Positions 26,902 through 36,535 of a stretch of 64,000 bases of DNA are shown here, one piece after another. The notes below the pieces were generated by a model, which was given only the letters and a program-made list of their open reading frames with translations, was not told where the DNA came from and searched no databases. The first letter of the stretch is position 1. The number at the start of each line of letters is the position of its first letter. A program made the position numbers and the translations under genes. This DNA comes from Bog-756 sp963769905 (GTDB taxonomy: Bacteria > Actinomycetota > Acidimicrobiia > Acidimicrobiales > RAAP-2), in contig CAVYNG010000002.1 of the NCBI GenBank assembly GCA_963769905.1, positions 2,232,001 through 2,296,000 on the forward strand, in the 5' to 3' direction.

Positions 26902-26938
26902 ATCTGCAGTGTAGATCGGGGGCGTCGCCTATCCGTCC

Positions 26939-27691
26939 TCAGCCCGCGGCTTCCAGCAGGTGGTCCTGCATGTCCGCGATCGAAACCGAGGTGACCCCGG
27001 CTTCGAGCGCCCACTCACGAGCTCCGCCGAAGTCGGCGTAGAGCCGGTCGAGGAAGCGCTCCATGGTCACCGCCTCCACCCCGAAGCGGGACGGGGGCAG
27101 TTCCGCCATCCGGGCGGCGAACTTCGGATCGGACCGGTAGCGACCGAGGATCAGCTCCATCCGGTCGGCGGTGATCTCGTAGTCGGCGACGATGACCGAT
27201 CGGTCGACTCCGAGGATGTCGAGGACGAGCGCGGCGAGCACACCGGTCCGGTCCTTTCCGGCTGCGCAGTGGAAGACCAGCGGCGTGCGGCGCGGATCGC
27301 CGAGCAGTTCGAGTGACTCGACCAACGCGCCACGGCCGACCTCGAGGTACCAGCGGTAGCGCTCGGCGAGGTCCTCCCCTGCCAGTGCCGGCGCCGCGAG
27401 TGCCTCCCCGTCCTCCTCCACGATCACCGACAGGTGTCGGTAGTGGACGGACTCGGGCTCGAGGAGCCCGCGGCCGGTCCTCGTCACCTCGCGCGTGGTG
27501 CGGAGGTCGATGACCGTGGCAAGGCCGAGCGAGCGCAGGACCTCGATGTCGGATCCGGTGAGCTCGTGGAGGGTGTCGCTCCGAAAGAGCAGGCCCCACC
27601 GGGTGGTCCGGCCTTCGAGTCCGGGGTAGCCCCCGAGGTCGCGGAAGTTGAACGCTCCGGTGAGCGGGAGCAGGCGGGCGGGAGTCTCCAC
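26939..27691 (-). CDS. Tyrosine-protein phosphatase (PtpB-like)
   Basis: 250 residues from a GTG start. The N-terminal NFRDLGGYPG motif, a central VIDLRTTREV, and the P-loop HCAAGKDRTG near residue 150 (nucleophile Cys, Arg) match the actinobacterial PtpB-type tyrosine/lipid phosphatase family. General acid Asp and lid helix residues cannot be assigned by eye. No signal peptide. It is divergent from the MmpL-type gene, with about 170 bases between the starts. Confidence 0.88.
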   Translation of the reverse strand: METPARLLPLTGAFNFRDLGGYPGLEGRTTRWGLLFRSDTLHELTGSDIEVLRSLGLATVIDLRTTREVTRTGRGLLEPESVHYRHLSVIVEEDGEALAAPALAGEDLAERYRWYLEVGRGALVESLELLGDPRRTPLVFHCAAGKDRTGVLAALVLDILGVDRSVIVADYEITADRMELILGRYRSDPKFAARMAELPPSRFGVEAVTMERFLDRLYADFGGAREWALEAGVTSVSIADMQDHLLEAAG

Positions 27692-27861
27692 CGGCCCATC
27701 ATGGTCGATGACCGGCGGATGGCCGTCTGCAGCTCGCCACCTCGGGGTGTTCCCCGCTCACCCACGCGATCGGCGAGAATGGAGGGCCGGACCGATACGA
27801 ACCGGCCCTCCCATCACCCCCCCTGGCGTCCCCGCGCCCCGATTTCTCCACAGGAGCCCCA

Positions 27862-30126
27862 ATGAAGGCCCTTGCCAGCTGGTGCGTGCGCCACCGCGTG
27901 ATCGTGGTGGTGTTCTGGTTGGCCGCGCTCGTCGGCACCACGCTGATCGGCCGCTCGATCGGCACCGCCTACTCCAACAACTTCTCCCTCCCGAATACAG
28001 AATCGACCCGTGCGCTCTCGCTGCTGCAGGCCGCGGCTCCGAAGCTTGCCGGCGACCGCGAGCAGATCGTGTTCCAGACGACGGGCGGCGCGAAGGTTGC
28101 CGACCCCGCCGTGATGGCCTCGGTCTCGACGATGTTGCAGCAGGTCGAGAAGGTCCCCTACGTGACTTCGGTGGCCAGTCCGTACGGACCGGGAGGCGCC
28201 GACCAGATCAGCGCCGACGGCACGACCGCGTTCGCGACGGTGACCTTCGACCGGCTCGCGGGGAACATCCCCAACTCGGTCGCGCGCCAACTCGTCTCGA
28301 CCGCCCAGCGCGCGGACGGAGCGAACGTCCAGGTCGCCGTGGCGGGCCAGGTCGCGGAAGCGGCCGATCGTCAGTCGTTCGCCGGCGCCGGCCTCGGGAT
28401 CCTCCTTGCCGGGATCGTCCTGTTGTTGGTCTTCGGCTCGGTCTTCGCCATGGCGCTCCCCCTGGTGTCGGCCCTCGCCTCCCTCGGCACCGCCGTGGCG
28501 GTCATCGGGATGCTCTCCCACTTCTTGAAGATGCCGGAGTTCTCGACGGAGTTGGTGCTGCTGATCGGGCTCGGCGTGGGCGTGGACTACGCCCTGTTCA
28601 TCGTCACCCGCCACCGGCAGGGTCTCATCGCGGGCAAGGACCTCGAGGCGTCGATCGCGACCGCGGTCGACACCTCCGGTCGTGCAGTGCTGTTCGCGGG
28701 GATCATCGTCTGTATCGCGCTTCTCGGGATGTTCGCGCTCGGAGTGTCGTTCCTCTACGGGATGGCCATCGCCGCGTCGATCGGGGTGCTGTTCACCATG
28801 ATCGCTGCGCTCACCCTCCTTCCCGCTCTGCTCGGGTTCATCGGTCCGAAGGTCCTCTCCCGCCGGCAGAAGCGGAACCTCGCAGTCAACGGGCCACGCG
28901 TCGTCGGCGCGGGGACCAAGGGGTTCTGGGCGCGATGGGCCGCGTTCATCGACGCACGACCGATCCTTCCCGCCCTCGGCGCGCTGGCGATCATCGTGCT
29001 CGTCGCGCTGCCCTTCTTCTCGCTGCGGCTCGGTTCGTCCGACCAGGGGAACGACCCGGCCGGCACCACGACCCGCCAGGCCTACGACATGCTGGCCGCC
29101 GGCTTCGGACCCGGTTTCAACGGTCCGCTGCTGCTCGTCGCCTCGGCGGATGGCCACGCCGATCAGACAGCGCTCGACGCACTCGCGGCCGACGTCGCGC
29201 GGCAACCGGACGTCGCCCACGTGACGCCACCGGTCTCGATGCCCCCGAAGGACGGCAAGCAGGTCTCGCTGATCACCGTCTACCCGACCTCGTCGCCGCA
29301 GGACGCCACCACCACCGACCTCATCGAGCATCTCCGCACCGAGACCATCCCCGCGGCGGTTGCCGGAACCGGGGAGACCGTCGAGGTCGGTGGGAACACC
29401 GCGATCTTCGTCGACTTCGCCAACGTGCTGACCTCGAAGCTGCCGCTCTTCATCGGCCTCGTGGTGGCCCTGTCGTTCGTCCTGCTCGCGATCGTGTTCC
29501 GCAGCCTCCTGATCCCGTTGACCGCCGCGGCGATGAACCTGCTCTCGATCGGGGCGGCCTTCGGCGTGCTCGTCGCCGTCTTCCAGTGGGGCTGGCTCGG
29601 TTCCGTCTTCCAAGTCAACCGCGCCGGACCGATCGAGGCGTTCCTGCCGGTGATGCTGTTCGCCATCCTCTTCGGACTCTCCATGGACTACGAGGTGTTC
29701 CTCATCGCCCGCATCCACGAGGAGTGGCTGATTTCGGGAGACAACCGCACCGCGGTGCGCAAGGGGGTCGCCGCCACCGGCAAGACGATCACCGCGGCGG
29801 CGCTGATCATGATCCTCGTCTTCGGTTCGTTCATCCTCGGTGGCGAGCGGGTCATCAAGGAGTTCGGCCTCGGGCTCGCGGCAGGAATCCTGATGGACGC
29901 CGTGATCATCCGGATGGCGATCGTCCCGTCCCTGATGTTCCTCTTCGGCAAGGCCAACTGGTGGTTCCCCGGTTGGCTCGATCGGATCCTGCCGCACCTG
30001 TCGGTCGATCCCGAGCTCCCCGCGGTCGAGCCGCCCGCGGTGGGGGCACCCGAACAGGACGAGCGACCCGCCGAGGAGCCAGGCGCAGTGGCAGCCGAGG
30101 CTGCATCCGTGCGCTCCGGACGCTAG
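27862..30126 (+). CDS. MMPL family RND transporter
   Basis: 754 residues, two repeats of one plus five membrane helices with large extracytoplasmic loops (about 40-175 and 390-525). Asp-Tyr pairs that form the proton relay in MmpL proteins are present: GVGVDYALFIVTRHR near 235 and GLSMDYEVFLIARIHEEW near 610. The C-terminal tail (about 715-754) is acidic and Ala/Pro-rich. MmpL-type pumps export lipids or drugs. The next gene is a MarR regulator about 180 bases downstream, which may or may not control it. Confidence 0.88.
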   Translation: MKALASWCVRHRVIVVVFWLAALVGTTLIGRSIGTAYSNNFSLPNTESTRALSLLQAAAPKLAGDREQIVFQTTGGAKVADPAVMASVSTMLQQVEKVPYVTSVASPYGPGGADQISADGTTAFATVTFDRLAGNIPNSVARQLVSTAQRADGANVQVAVAGQVAEAADRQSFAGAGLGILLAGIVLLLVFGSVFAMALPLVSALASLGTAVAVIGMLSHFLKMPEFSTELVLLIGLGVGVDYALFIVTRHRQGLIAGKDLEASIATAVDTSGRAVLFAGIIVCIALLGMFALGVSFLYGMAIAASIGVLFTMIAALTLLPALLGFIGPKVLSRRQKRNLAVNGPRVVGAGTKGFWARWAAFIDARPILPALGALAIIVLVALPFFSLRLGSSDQGNDPAGTTTRQAYDMLAAGFGPGFNGPLLLVASADGHADQTALDALAADVARQPDVAHVTPPVSMPPKDGKQVSLITVYPTSSPQDATTTDLIEHLRTETIPAAVAGTGETVEVGGNTAIFVDFANVLTSKLPLFIGLVVALSFVLLAIVFRSLLIPLTAAAMNLLSIGAAFGVLVAVFQWGWLGSVFQVNRAGPIEAFLPVMLFAILFGLSMDYEVFLIARIHEEWLISGDNRTAVRKGVAATGKTITAAALIMILVFGSFILGGERVIKEFGLGLAAGILMDAVIIRMAIVPSLMFLFGKANWWFPGWLDRILPHLSVDPELPAVEPPAVGAPEQDERPAEEPGAVAAEAASVRSGR

Positions 30127-30294
30127 AGCGGGAGCCGTCGGCCGATCGGACCGGCGCCCCTATTTCTTCGAGCCGACCATCCTCGCGGGCCTCAGCGCCG
30201 GGACCCGCATGCGCTCCTCGCGGTGCGCCCGCGGTCGGCGGCAAAGGGCGAGGCGGGCAGTGAATAGCCCGCGAACGACAGCGGAACTCATTCG

Positions 30295-30307
30295 ATAGTC
30301 TAACTAT
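30295..30307 (+). promoter_or_regulatory. Palindromic operator covering a leaderless -10 element
   Basis: ATAGT-CTA-ACTAT is a perfect inverted repeat that ends at the base before the GTG start of the MarR gene. TAGTCT (30296-30301) fits a TAxxxT -10 element at -12 to -7 if transcription starts at the GTG. The operator thus covers the promoter, giving autorepression of marR and the downstream ABC exporter. No ribosome binding site lies upstream, in keeping with leaderless translation. Confidence 0.6.
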
Positions 30308-30823
30308 GTGCCCACCGAACAAACCGAGTTGAAAACAGCCGCCCAGGCGGCAGAAGCCGCCACGGCCGCCGCAGCGGCCGGTGCCGCGGAGGCCGGGGGC
30401 AGGAGCCTCGGGCGGACCGCCGCATGGCTGGCCAAGCAGGTCGAGATCGGCCTCGGCGCCGTCGACCTCTCGCTCCCCCAGTACCGCGTCCTCGGTCTGC
30501 TCGACGAGCGCTCCGCCGTGTCCTCCGACCTCGCCGAACGGCTCGCCGTGCGACCCCCCACGGTCACCGCCGTCGTCGACGGACTCGTCGCCCGGCGCCT
30601 CGTCGAGCGCCGGACCGTCGTGGCCGACCGGCGCCTCGTCGACCACGTCCTCACCGACGAAGGGCGGCGGGTCCTCGCGAGGGCGGATGCCGCGGTGCAC
30701 GGACGGCTCCACGAGATCGCGGGATGCCTCGGCGACCCCCTCGAGGTGACCCAGGCGTTCGACGGGCTCGCGACCTGGCGCCGCGCGTTCGTCGCCTACC
30801 GCCTCGCCCGGAAGGCCCCATGA
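30308..30823 (+). CDS. MarR-family transcriptional regulator
   Basis: 171 residues from GTG at 30308. An Ala-rich N-terminal extension (about 1-35) precedes a winged helix: LPQYRVLGLLDERSAV, SDLAERLAVRPPTVTAVVDG (recognition helix), and the wing VVADRRLVDHVLTDEGRRVL, all typical MarR elements. The stop overlaps the start of the first ABC gene (ATGA). An operator palindrome directly abuts the start codon. Ligand unknown; the partner exporter suggests a toxic hydrophobic compound. Confidence 0.88.
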   Translation: MPTEQTELKTAAQAAEAATAAAAAGAAEAGGRSLGRTAAWLAKQVEIGLGAVDLSLPQYRVLGLLDERSAVSSDLAERLAVRPPTVTAVVDGLVARRLVERRTVVADRRLVDHVLTDEGRRVLARADAAVHGRLHEIAGCLGDPLEVTQAFDGLATWRRAFVAYRLARKAP

Positions 30824-32817
30824 GCGGCCGCACCTTGCATCACGGGCACGTGGTCGCACCGGTCGAGGGCACAAGGTTCGAGCCGGTCGCGGAGACGGCG
30901 CACAGCGAGGCGCCCCGTGCCGGCATCGACCCGGACCGGTCGTTACCGTGGTTGCGCCGCGCCCTCCCGATCATGCGCTCGCACAAGGGCATCTTCATCA
31001 CCTCGCTCGTACTCGCGTTCGTCGGCCTGGTCCTCCAGGTCCAGATTCCCAACTTGGTGAACAACGCGATCAACAACTCGATCGTGACCCACCACGTGCC
31101 GCTCGCCCACTACGTCTGGTGGGTCGTCGGGATCGGGGTCGTCGGCGGGATCGCCGGCTACTTCTCGCGTCTGTTCCTGATGGAGACCGCGTACGACATC
31201 GAGTACGACCTCCGCAACATCATCTACGAGCACCTGACGAAGATGTCGTTCTCCTTCTACGACCGGGTGCAGTCGGGCCAGCTCATCTCGCGGGCCAACT
31301 CGGACATCCGATCGGTCCAGATGTACATGACCTTCGCGCCGATGATCCTCGTCCAGTGCTCGATCGCGGTGGTCGCCTTCGGCTACATGCTCTCCTACAG
31401 CGTGCCCCTCGCGTTCCTCGCGATGGCGACCATGCCGTTCGTCTACCTGACCGGCGTGCGCATGCGTCGCTCGATGTTCCCGGTGTCGTGGCTCATCCAG
31501 TCCCGCCTCGCCGACGTCGCCACCGTCGTCGACGAGAACGTGAACGGCGTGCGAGTGGTCAAGTCCTTCGCCGCCGAACAGAACCAGCTGCGCTCCCTCC
31601 AGGGCTCCGCCGACCGGCTCCAGTGGAGCTACATCAAAGATGCCGACCTGCGCGCCCGTTTCACCCCGCTCGTGCAGAACCTGCCGCAGGTCGGCCTCGC
31701 CCTCGTCCTGCTGGTCGGCGGGTACATGGTCATCCACGGCACCCTGAGCCTCGGGGCTATCTTCGCGTTTCCCGCCTATCTCCTGATGCTGCAGGCGCCG
31801 TTCATGATGCTCGGCATGCTGATCATGATGGGCCAGCGCGCAGCGGCCTCGGCGGAGCGGATCTACGAGATCCTCGACGAACAGCCGACCGTCACCGACT
31901 CACCGGACGCGATCGACCTCGTCGACTGCAAGGGGGACGTCCAGTTCTCCCACATCGACTTCGCCTACACCGAAGATGCGGAGCAACTGGTGCTCGCCGA
32001 CTTCGACCTGCACATCCGCCCCGGCGAGACGGTGGCCCTCGTGGGACGGACGGGTTCGGGTAAGTCGACTGTTGCCCGCCTGCTCAACCGCTTCTACGAC
32101 GTCAAACACGGGTCGGTGCGCATCGACGGTCACGATGTGCGAGACCTGACCCTCGCCAGCCTCCGGGCGAACGTCGGGGTCGTGCTCGACGAGCCCTTCC
32201 TCTTCTCGGTGTCGATCCGCGACAACATCGCATACGGGAGGCCATCGGCGTCCCTCGAGGAGGTCGAGCGCGCCGCGCGGGCGGCCGGGGCCGAAGAGTT
32301 CATCCTCGACCTGGCCGAGGGGTACGACGCGGTGGTCGGCGAGCGCGGCTACACACTCTCCGGCGGTCAGCGCCAGCGCATCGCGATCGCCCGCACCCTT
32401 CTGGTCAATCCTCCGATCATGGTGCTCGACGACGCGACGAGCGCGATCGACGTGCAGGTCGAGCAGACGATCCATGCGGGGCTCCGCGTCCAGATGGAGG
32501 GTCGCACGACGCTGATCATCGCCCACCGGCTCTCGACCATCGCGCTGGCCGACCGGGTGGTCCTGCTCGACAGCCACAAGGTGGTGGCCGACGGCACGCA
32601 CACCGAGCTCCTCGAGACCACGCCGCTCTATGCCGAGATCCTCGCCCAGGCCTCCGAGTTCGAGGCCGAGGCCGACCGCCACGAGGTCGAACTCGACACC
32701 ACGGCCGACGTGGAGCGCCCCGAATCGGAGCCCTCCCTGCGCGGGGACGAGACGGACGGGTCGGGGCGACGGCTCGACGGGCTTCTCGACGTCTTCACGA
32801 CGGGCGGCCGGCCATGA
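30820..32817 (+). CDS. Heterodimeric ABC exporter, degenerate-site subunit
   Basis: 665 residues. About 60 N-terminal residues, then six membrane helices (about 60-340) and a nucleotide-binding domain. Walker A GRTGSGKS, signature LSGGQRQR and His switch IIAHRLST are intact, but Walker B reads VLDDATSAID, with Asp replacing the catalytic Glu, and the Q-loop position reads VLDEPFLF instead of LQEPFLF. This is the noncanonical half expected in TM287/288-type exporters. It overlaps the partner gene by four bases. An acidic tail of about 50 residues follows. Confidence 0.9.
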   Translation: MSGRTLHHGHVVAPVEGTRFEPVAETAHSEAPRAGIDPDRSLPWLRRALPIMRSHKGIFITSLVLAFVGLVLQVQIPNLVNNAINNSIVTHHVPLAHYVWWVVGIGVVGGIAGYFSRLFLMETAYDIEYDLRNIIYEHLTKMSFSFYDRVQSGQLISRANSDIRSVQMYMTFAPMILVQCSIAVVAFGYMLSYSVPLAFLAMATMPFVYLTGVRMRRSMFPVSWLIQSRLADVATVVDENVNGVRVVKSFAAEQNQLRSLQGSADRLQWSYIKDADLRARFTPLVQNLPQVGLALVLLVGGYMVIHGTLSLGAIFAFPAYLLMLQAPFMMLGMLIMMGQRAAASAERIYEILDEQPTVTDSPDAIDLVDCKGDVQFSHIDFAYTEDAEQLVLADFDLHIRPGETVALVGRTGSGKSTVARLLNRFYDVKHGSVRIDGHDVRDLTLASLRANVGVVLDEPFLFSVSIRDNIAYGRPSASLEEVERAARAAGAEEFILDLAEGYDAVVGERGYTLSGGQRQRIAIARTLLVNPPIMVLDDATSAIDVQVEQTIHAGLRVQMEGRTTLIIAHRLSTIALADRVVLLDSHKVVADGTHTELLETTPLYAEILAQASEFEAEADRHEVELDTTADVERPESEPSLRGDETDGSGRRLDGLLDVFTTGGRP

Positions 32818-34769
32818 CATGGGGCGGTGGCATGGGCGGTGGCCTCGGCGGTGCGCCGGGTGGCTTCGGTCGGCCTGCCGCTCCCGGGCTCCCCTTCGCC
32901 GGGATCCCTTCCGAGCTCCAAGGCGGCGTCGACCGCCTGCTCAAGTCGGAGCCGGAGCACCCCGAACCGGACGCGGTCTTCAGCCAGACCGGCTCCGAGC
33001 GCGAGCTGCGGCGGCTCACCCTCTGGCGCCTGCTCACCAAGTACCGCGGGATGCTGGTGCTCTCCGCGTTCCTGATCGGGGTCATCGCTGTCGCCTCCCA
33101 GGCCGGGCCGAAGCTCACGGAGATCGCCATCAACGACGGGATCGTCCACAAGAACTTCGCGGTCGTCGCGGTCATGGCCGTCGCGTATCTGGTCGCGGTA
33201 GTCCTCACCGCGTTCGCCCAGCGCTTCCAGGTCAAGGTGTCCGGACGCCTCGCGGCGTGGGTGATGAACGATCTGCGAGTCCAGATCTTCGCCCACCTCC
33301 AGCGACTCTCCCTCGGGTTCTTCACCGAGGAGAAGGCCGGGGTGGTGATGTCGCGGATGACGAGCGACATCGAGAATCTCCAGCAGCTCCTGCAAGACGG
33401 TCTCTCCCAGCTGGCGATTCAGGCACTGACCATGGTGGTGATCACCGTCATCCTGTTCACCACCAGCGTGCCGCTTGCGGCGATCACCATCCTCCTCATC
33501 GTCCCCGCCCTGGTGGCCGCTTCGTTCTGGTTCACTCGTGCGTCCGAACGCGGTTATGTGCGAGTGCGCGACGGGATCGCCAACGTGCTCGCCGATCTGT
33601 CAGAGAGCCTGCACGGCGTGCGGATCGTGACCGCCCACAACCGCCAGCGTCACAACATCGTCCACCACCGGAACGTGGTCGGTGAGTACCGCGACGCCAA
33701 CATCTACACCGCGCACGTGAACGCGCTCTACGGACCCGGGACCCAGATGTTGAGCGTCCTCGGTCAGGCCGCACTGCTCGGTATCGGCGGCGAGATGGTG
33801 CTCAACCACTCGCTGTCGATCGGCGCGCTGGTTGCCTTCTTCCTCTACCTCAACCGCTTCCTCCAGCCGATCCAGCTGCTCGTGCAGCAGTACAACACGT
33901 TCCAGCAGGGCCAGTCCTCGATCATCAAGCTCCGTGCGCTCGTCGACACCGAGCCCGAGGTCGGGGAGGCACCAGGTGCCGCCGAACTCCCGCCGATCAC
34001 CGGCCGCATCGCGTTCGACCACGTCTCCTTCGGCTACGACCCCTCGGTCCTCGTCCTCGAAGAGGTCGACCTCAGCGTCGAACCGGGCGAGACGGTCGCC
34101 TTCGTGGGTCCGACGGGAGCCGGCAAGTCCACGCTCGCCAAGCTGGTGACCCGCTTCTACGACCCGACCGAGGGCCGGGTGCTCATCGACGGCCACGACC
34201 TGCGCGACGTGACCCTGCGCTCGCTGCGGAGCCAGCTCGGCGTGGTGCCCCAGGAGCCGTTCCTCTTCGCGGGGACGATCGGGGAGAACATCGCATTTGC
34301 GCGCCCAACCGCTCCGGACCGCGAGATCCGCGAGGCCGTCGAGCGGGTCGGGCTCACCGACGTGATCGACGCGATGCCGAATGGACTCGACACCGTGGTC
34401 CACGAGCGCGGCCAGACGCTCTCGTCGGGCGAACGCCAGCTCATCGCGCTCGCCCGCGCCTTCCTCGCCCATCCCCGCGTCCTGGTGCTCGACGAGGCCA
34501 CCTCCAACCTCGATCTCGAGTCGGAGACGAAGATCGAATCGGCACTCGACGTCCTCCTCGAGAACCGGACCGCCATCCTGATCGCCCATCGGCTCTCGAC
34601 CGCGATGCGGGCTGACCGGATCGCGGTGGTCGACGGGGGGCGCATCGTCGAGGTCGGGCCGCACAGCGAGCTGGTCACCTCGGGAGGCCTCTACGCCGAG
34701 ATGTTCGAGACCTGGGTCCGCCATTCCGAGGGTGCCGAAGTCGAGCAGGTCGGCGACCCGGCTCGCTGA
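32814..34769 (+). CDS. Heterodimeric ABC exporter, canonical-site subunit
   Basis: 651 residues. A Gly-rich N-terminus (MTWGGGMGGGLGG) leads to six membrane helices (about 80-360) and an ATPase domain with Walker A GPTGAGKS, Q-loop PQEPFLF, Walker B VLDEATSNLD with the catalytic Glu, and His switch LIAHRLST. Its signature is LSSGERQL rather than LSGGQ, which pairs with the degenerate Walker B of the partner to make one weak ATP site. The gene is coupled to the partner by ATGA and is the last of the marR operon. Confidence 0.9.
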   Translation: MTWGGGMGGGLGGAPGGFGRPAAPGLPFAGIPSELQGGVDRLLKSEPEHPEPDAVFSQTGSERELRRLTLWRLLTKYRGMLVLSAFLIGVIAVASQAGPKLTEIAINDGIVHKNFAVVAVMAVAYLVAVVLTAFAQRFQVKVSGRLAAWVMNDLRVQIFAHLQRLSLGFFTEEKAGVVMSRMTSDIENLQQLLQDGLSQLAIQALTMVVITVILFTTSVPLAAITILLIVPALVAASFWFTRASERGYVRVRDGIANVLADLSESLHGVRIVTAHNRQRHNIVHHRNVVGEYRDANIYTAHVNALYGPGTQMLSVLGQAALLGIGGEMVLNHSLSIGALVAFFLYLNRFLQPIQLLVQQYNTFQQGQSSIIKLRALVDTEPEVGEAPGAAELPPITGRIAFDHVSFGYDPSVLVLEEVDLSVEPGETVAFVGPTGAGKSTLAKLVTRFYDPTEGRVLIDGHDLRDVTLRSLRSQLGVVPQEPFLFAGTIGENIAFARPTAPDREIREAVERVGLTDVIDAMPNGLDTVVHERGQTLSSGERQLIALARAFLAHPRVLVLDEATSNLDLESETKIESALDVLLENRTAILIAHRLSTAMRADRIAVVDGGRIVEVGPHSELVTSGGLYAEMFETWVRHSEGAEVEQVGDPAR

Positions 34770-34809
34770 CGACAGCTGTTCGACGGTCGTGGACGGCCGA
34801 ACGCCTGAG

Positions 34810-36211
34810 TCAGGTCGCCGCGGGGAACCGTCCGGCCCAGGGATCGGCGGACTCGAGCTGGGAAGCGACGCGGATCAGGTCGACCTCGCGCCACGGCGCT
34901 CCGACCAGCTGGACGCCGACCGGCAGCCCCGAGGCGGCCATGTGCAAAGGCACGCTGATCGCCGGTTGGCCGGTGATGTTGAACACCGCGGTGAACGCCG
35001 CCATCGCGACGATCTCGGTGGTGGGACCGGCCGCCGCGTGGACGCCCTCGAGGAGGCCGACCTTCGGCGGTTCGATGGTCATGGTCGGGGTGACGAGGAG
35101 GTCGAACTCGTCGCCGAAGCGCGCGACGACGGTCCGGGTGAACCGGGCGAGGTCCGACATCGAGGACACGAAAGTGAGACTGTCGACGGTCTTTGCCGCT
35201 TCGTAGCCGGCGCGGTCGTGGGGCTCGACCTTCGACCAGTCGATGCCGACCTCCTCGGCGAGGCCCGCGTTGACCACGTGGAGGAACGGCTCGAACGCCA
35301 CCGGGTCGAACACGTCGGCGTCGAGACGGGTGACGTGGTGGCCGAGCGACTCGAGCAGCTCTCCGGCGCGCTCGACCGCCGCTGCCGGCTCCGGGGCGAC
35401 CGGCAGGCCGAGAGAGGACACCGTGCAGAGCGCTATCCGGAGTCGACCCGGGTCAGCCCCGACCTCCTCGGCGAAGGGCCGGAGCGGTACGAGGCGCGTT
35501 CCACCACGCCTGCGGGTCGGGCGCGCCGAGCACGTCGAGCACGGCCGCGGCATCGGCGACCGTTCGGGTGAGGGCACCCTCGGTCGCCATCCCCATCCAC
35601 AGCGGGATGCTCGAGGGCACTCGGCCTCGGCTCGGCTTCAAGCCGACCAGTCCGCAACACGACGAGGGGATCCGGATCGAACCGCCTCCGTCGCCTCCAT
35701 GGGCGACCGCGAACATGCCCGAGGCGACCGCGGCGGCCGCGCCACCGCTCGAGCCTCCCGGCGTGTGCTCGGTGTCCCAGGGATTGCGGGTCACCCCGTA
35801 GCGGAGGTTCTCGGTGATGGTGATCGAGCCGAACTCGGGAGTGTTGGTCCGGCCGGTGAGGACGAAGCCGGCGTCGACAAACCGGTTGGCGACGATCTCG
35901 CTCTTGGTCGCCGGTGTCTCGGAGGCCCCGAGTGAGCCGAGGGTGAGCGGCTGGCCCTCGACTACCAGCAAGTCCTTGATCGGGAGGGGCACGCCGGCAA
36001 AGGGGGGCAGGTCGTCGGTTCCCGAGACGATCTTGTCGGCGAGGGCGAGGGCCTCGGTTCGCGCCACGTCGTCGTTGCGCCAGATCACCGCGTTGAGGGC
36101 CGGGTTCCGGGCATCGACGCGTGCGAGGCACTCGTCGAGAACCTCGACCGGACTGACCTCTTTCGCTCGGATCGCCGCGGCGACCTCGAGTGCAGACGCG
36201 TGCTCGTCCAT
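34810..36211 (-). pseudogene. Amidase-signature hydrolase split by a +1 frameshift
   Basis: The N-terminal part starts at ATG 36211 (MDEHASALEVAAAI) and contains the amidase-signature triad: PIKDLL (Lys), GGSSGGAAAAVASG (cis-Ser) and GGDGGGSIRIPSS (Ser nucleophile). It runs in frame to about 35492. From there the family sequence continues in another frame (VPLRPFAEEVGADPGRLRIA ... AISVPLHMAASGLPVGVQLVG) to the stop at 34810. One extra base near 35492-35500 (GCGCCTCGT on the coding strand) explains it. Either the gene is broken or the base is a sequencing error; both halves are otherwise well conserved. Whole-length product would be about 467 residues. Confidence 0.8.
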
Positions 36212-36215
36212 GGGA

Positions 36216-36485
36216 TCAGGCGCCGGCCAGCAGGTTGTCGGGTACCGACTCGAGCGTCTCGAGGATCGCGTGGGCGAGCGCCCGCGCCGAAGTCGGGTCG
36301 AGCTCGAGCGCCACCCGTGCGCTCGCGCCGCGGGCCGGGTTGAGCACGTCGATGTTGAGCGAGTGCTCCGCGCGGGCGTGGACGGGATGGTCGAAGTAGA
36401 CGGTCGCGTCCGACACCGGGAACCAGCCCTCGGCCCCTTTCCCGCTCCCACGCACGGTCACCGCAGTGGTCCGATAGGTGCACAT
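36216..36485 (-). CDS. DUF6295 family protein
   Basis: 89 residues from the second Met of the open frame (MCTYRTTAV), chosen because GGAGGA sits at ideal distance upstream. The sequence has the DUF6295 pattern: MCTY start, GSGKGAEGWFPVSDATVYFDHP, HSLNIDVLNP and a helical end (ARALAHAILETLE). Function unknown; a single beta-rich domain is likely. Its stop is five bases from the amidase start, so it is co-transcribed with it, and 50 bases downstream of the dienelactone hydrolase. Confidence 0.8.
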   Translation of the reverse strand: MCTYRTTAVTVRGSGKGAEGWFPVSDATVYFDHPVHARAEHSLNIDVLNPARGASARVALELDPTSARALAHAILETLESVPDNLLAGA

Positions 36486-36535
36486 GGCTTCCTCCAATCA
36501 GTCTTGCCGGATGGCTGTCGTGGTGGTCGCTTCGC

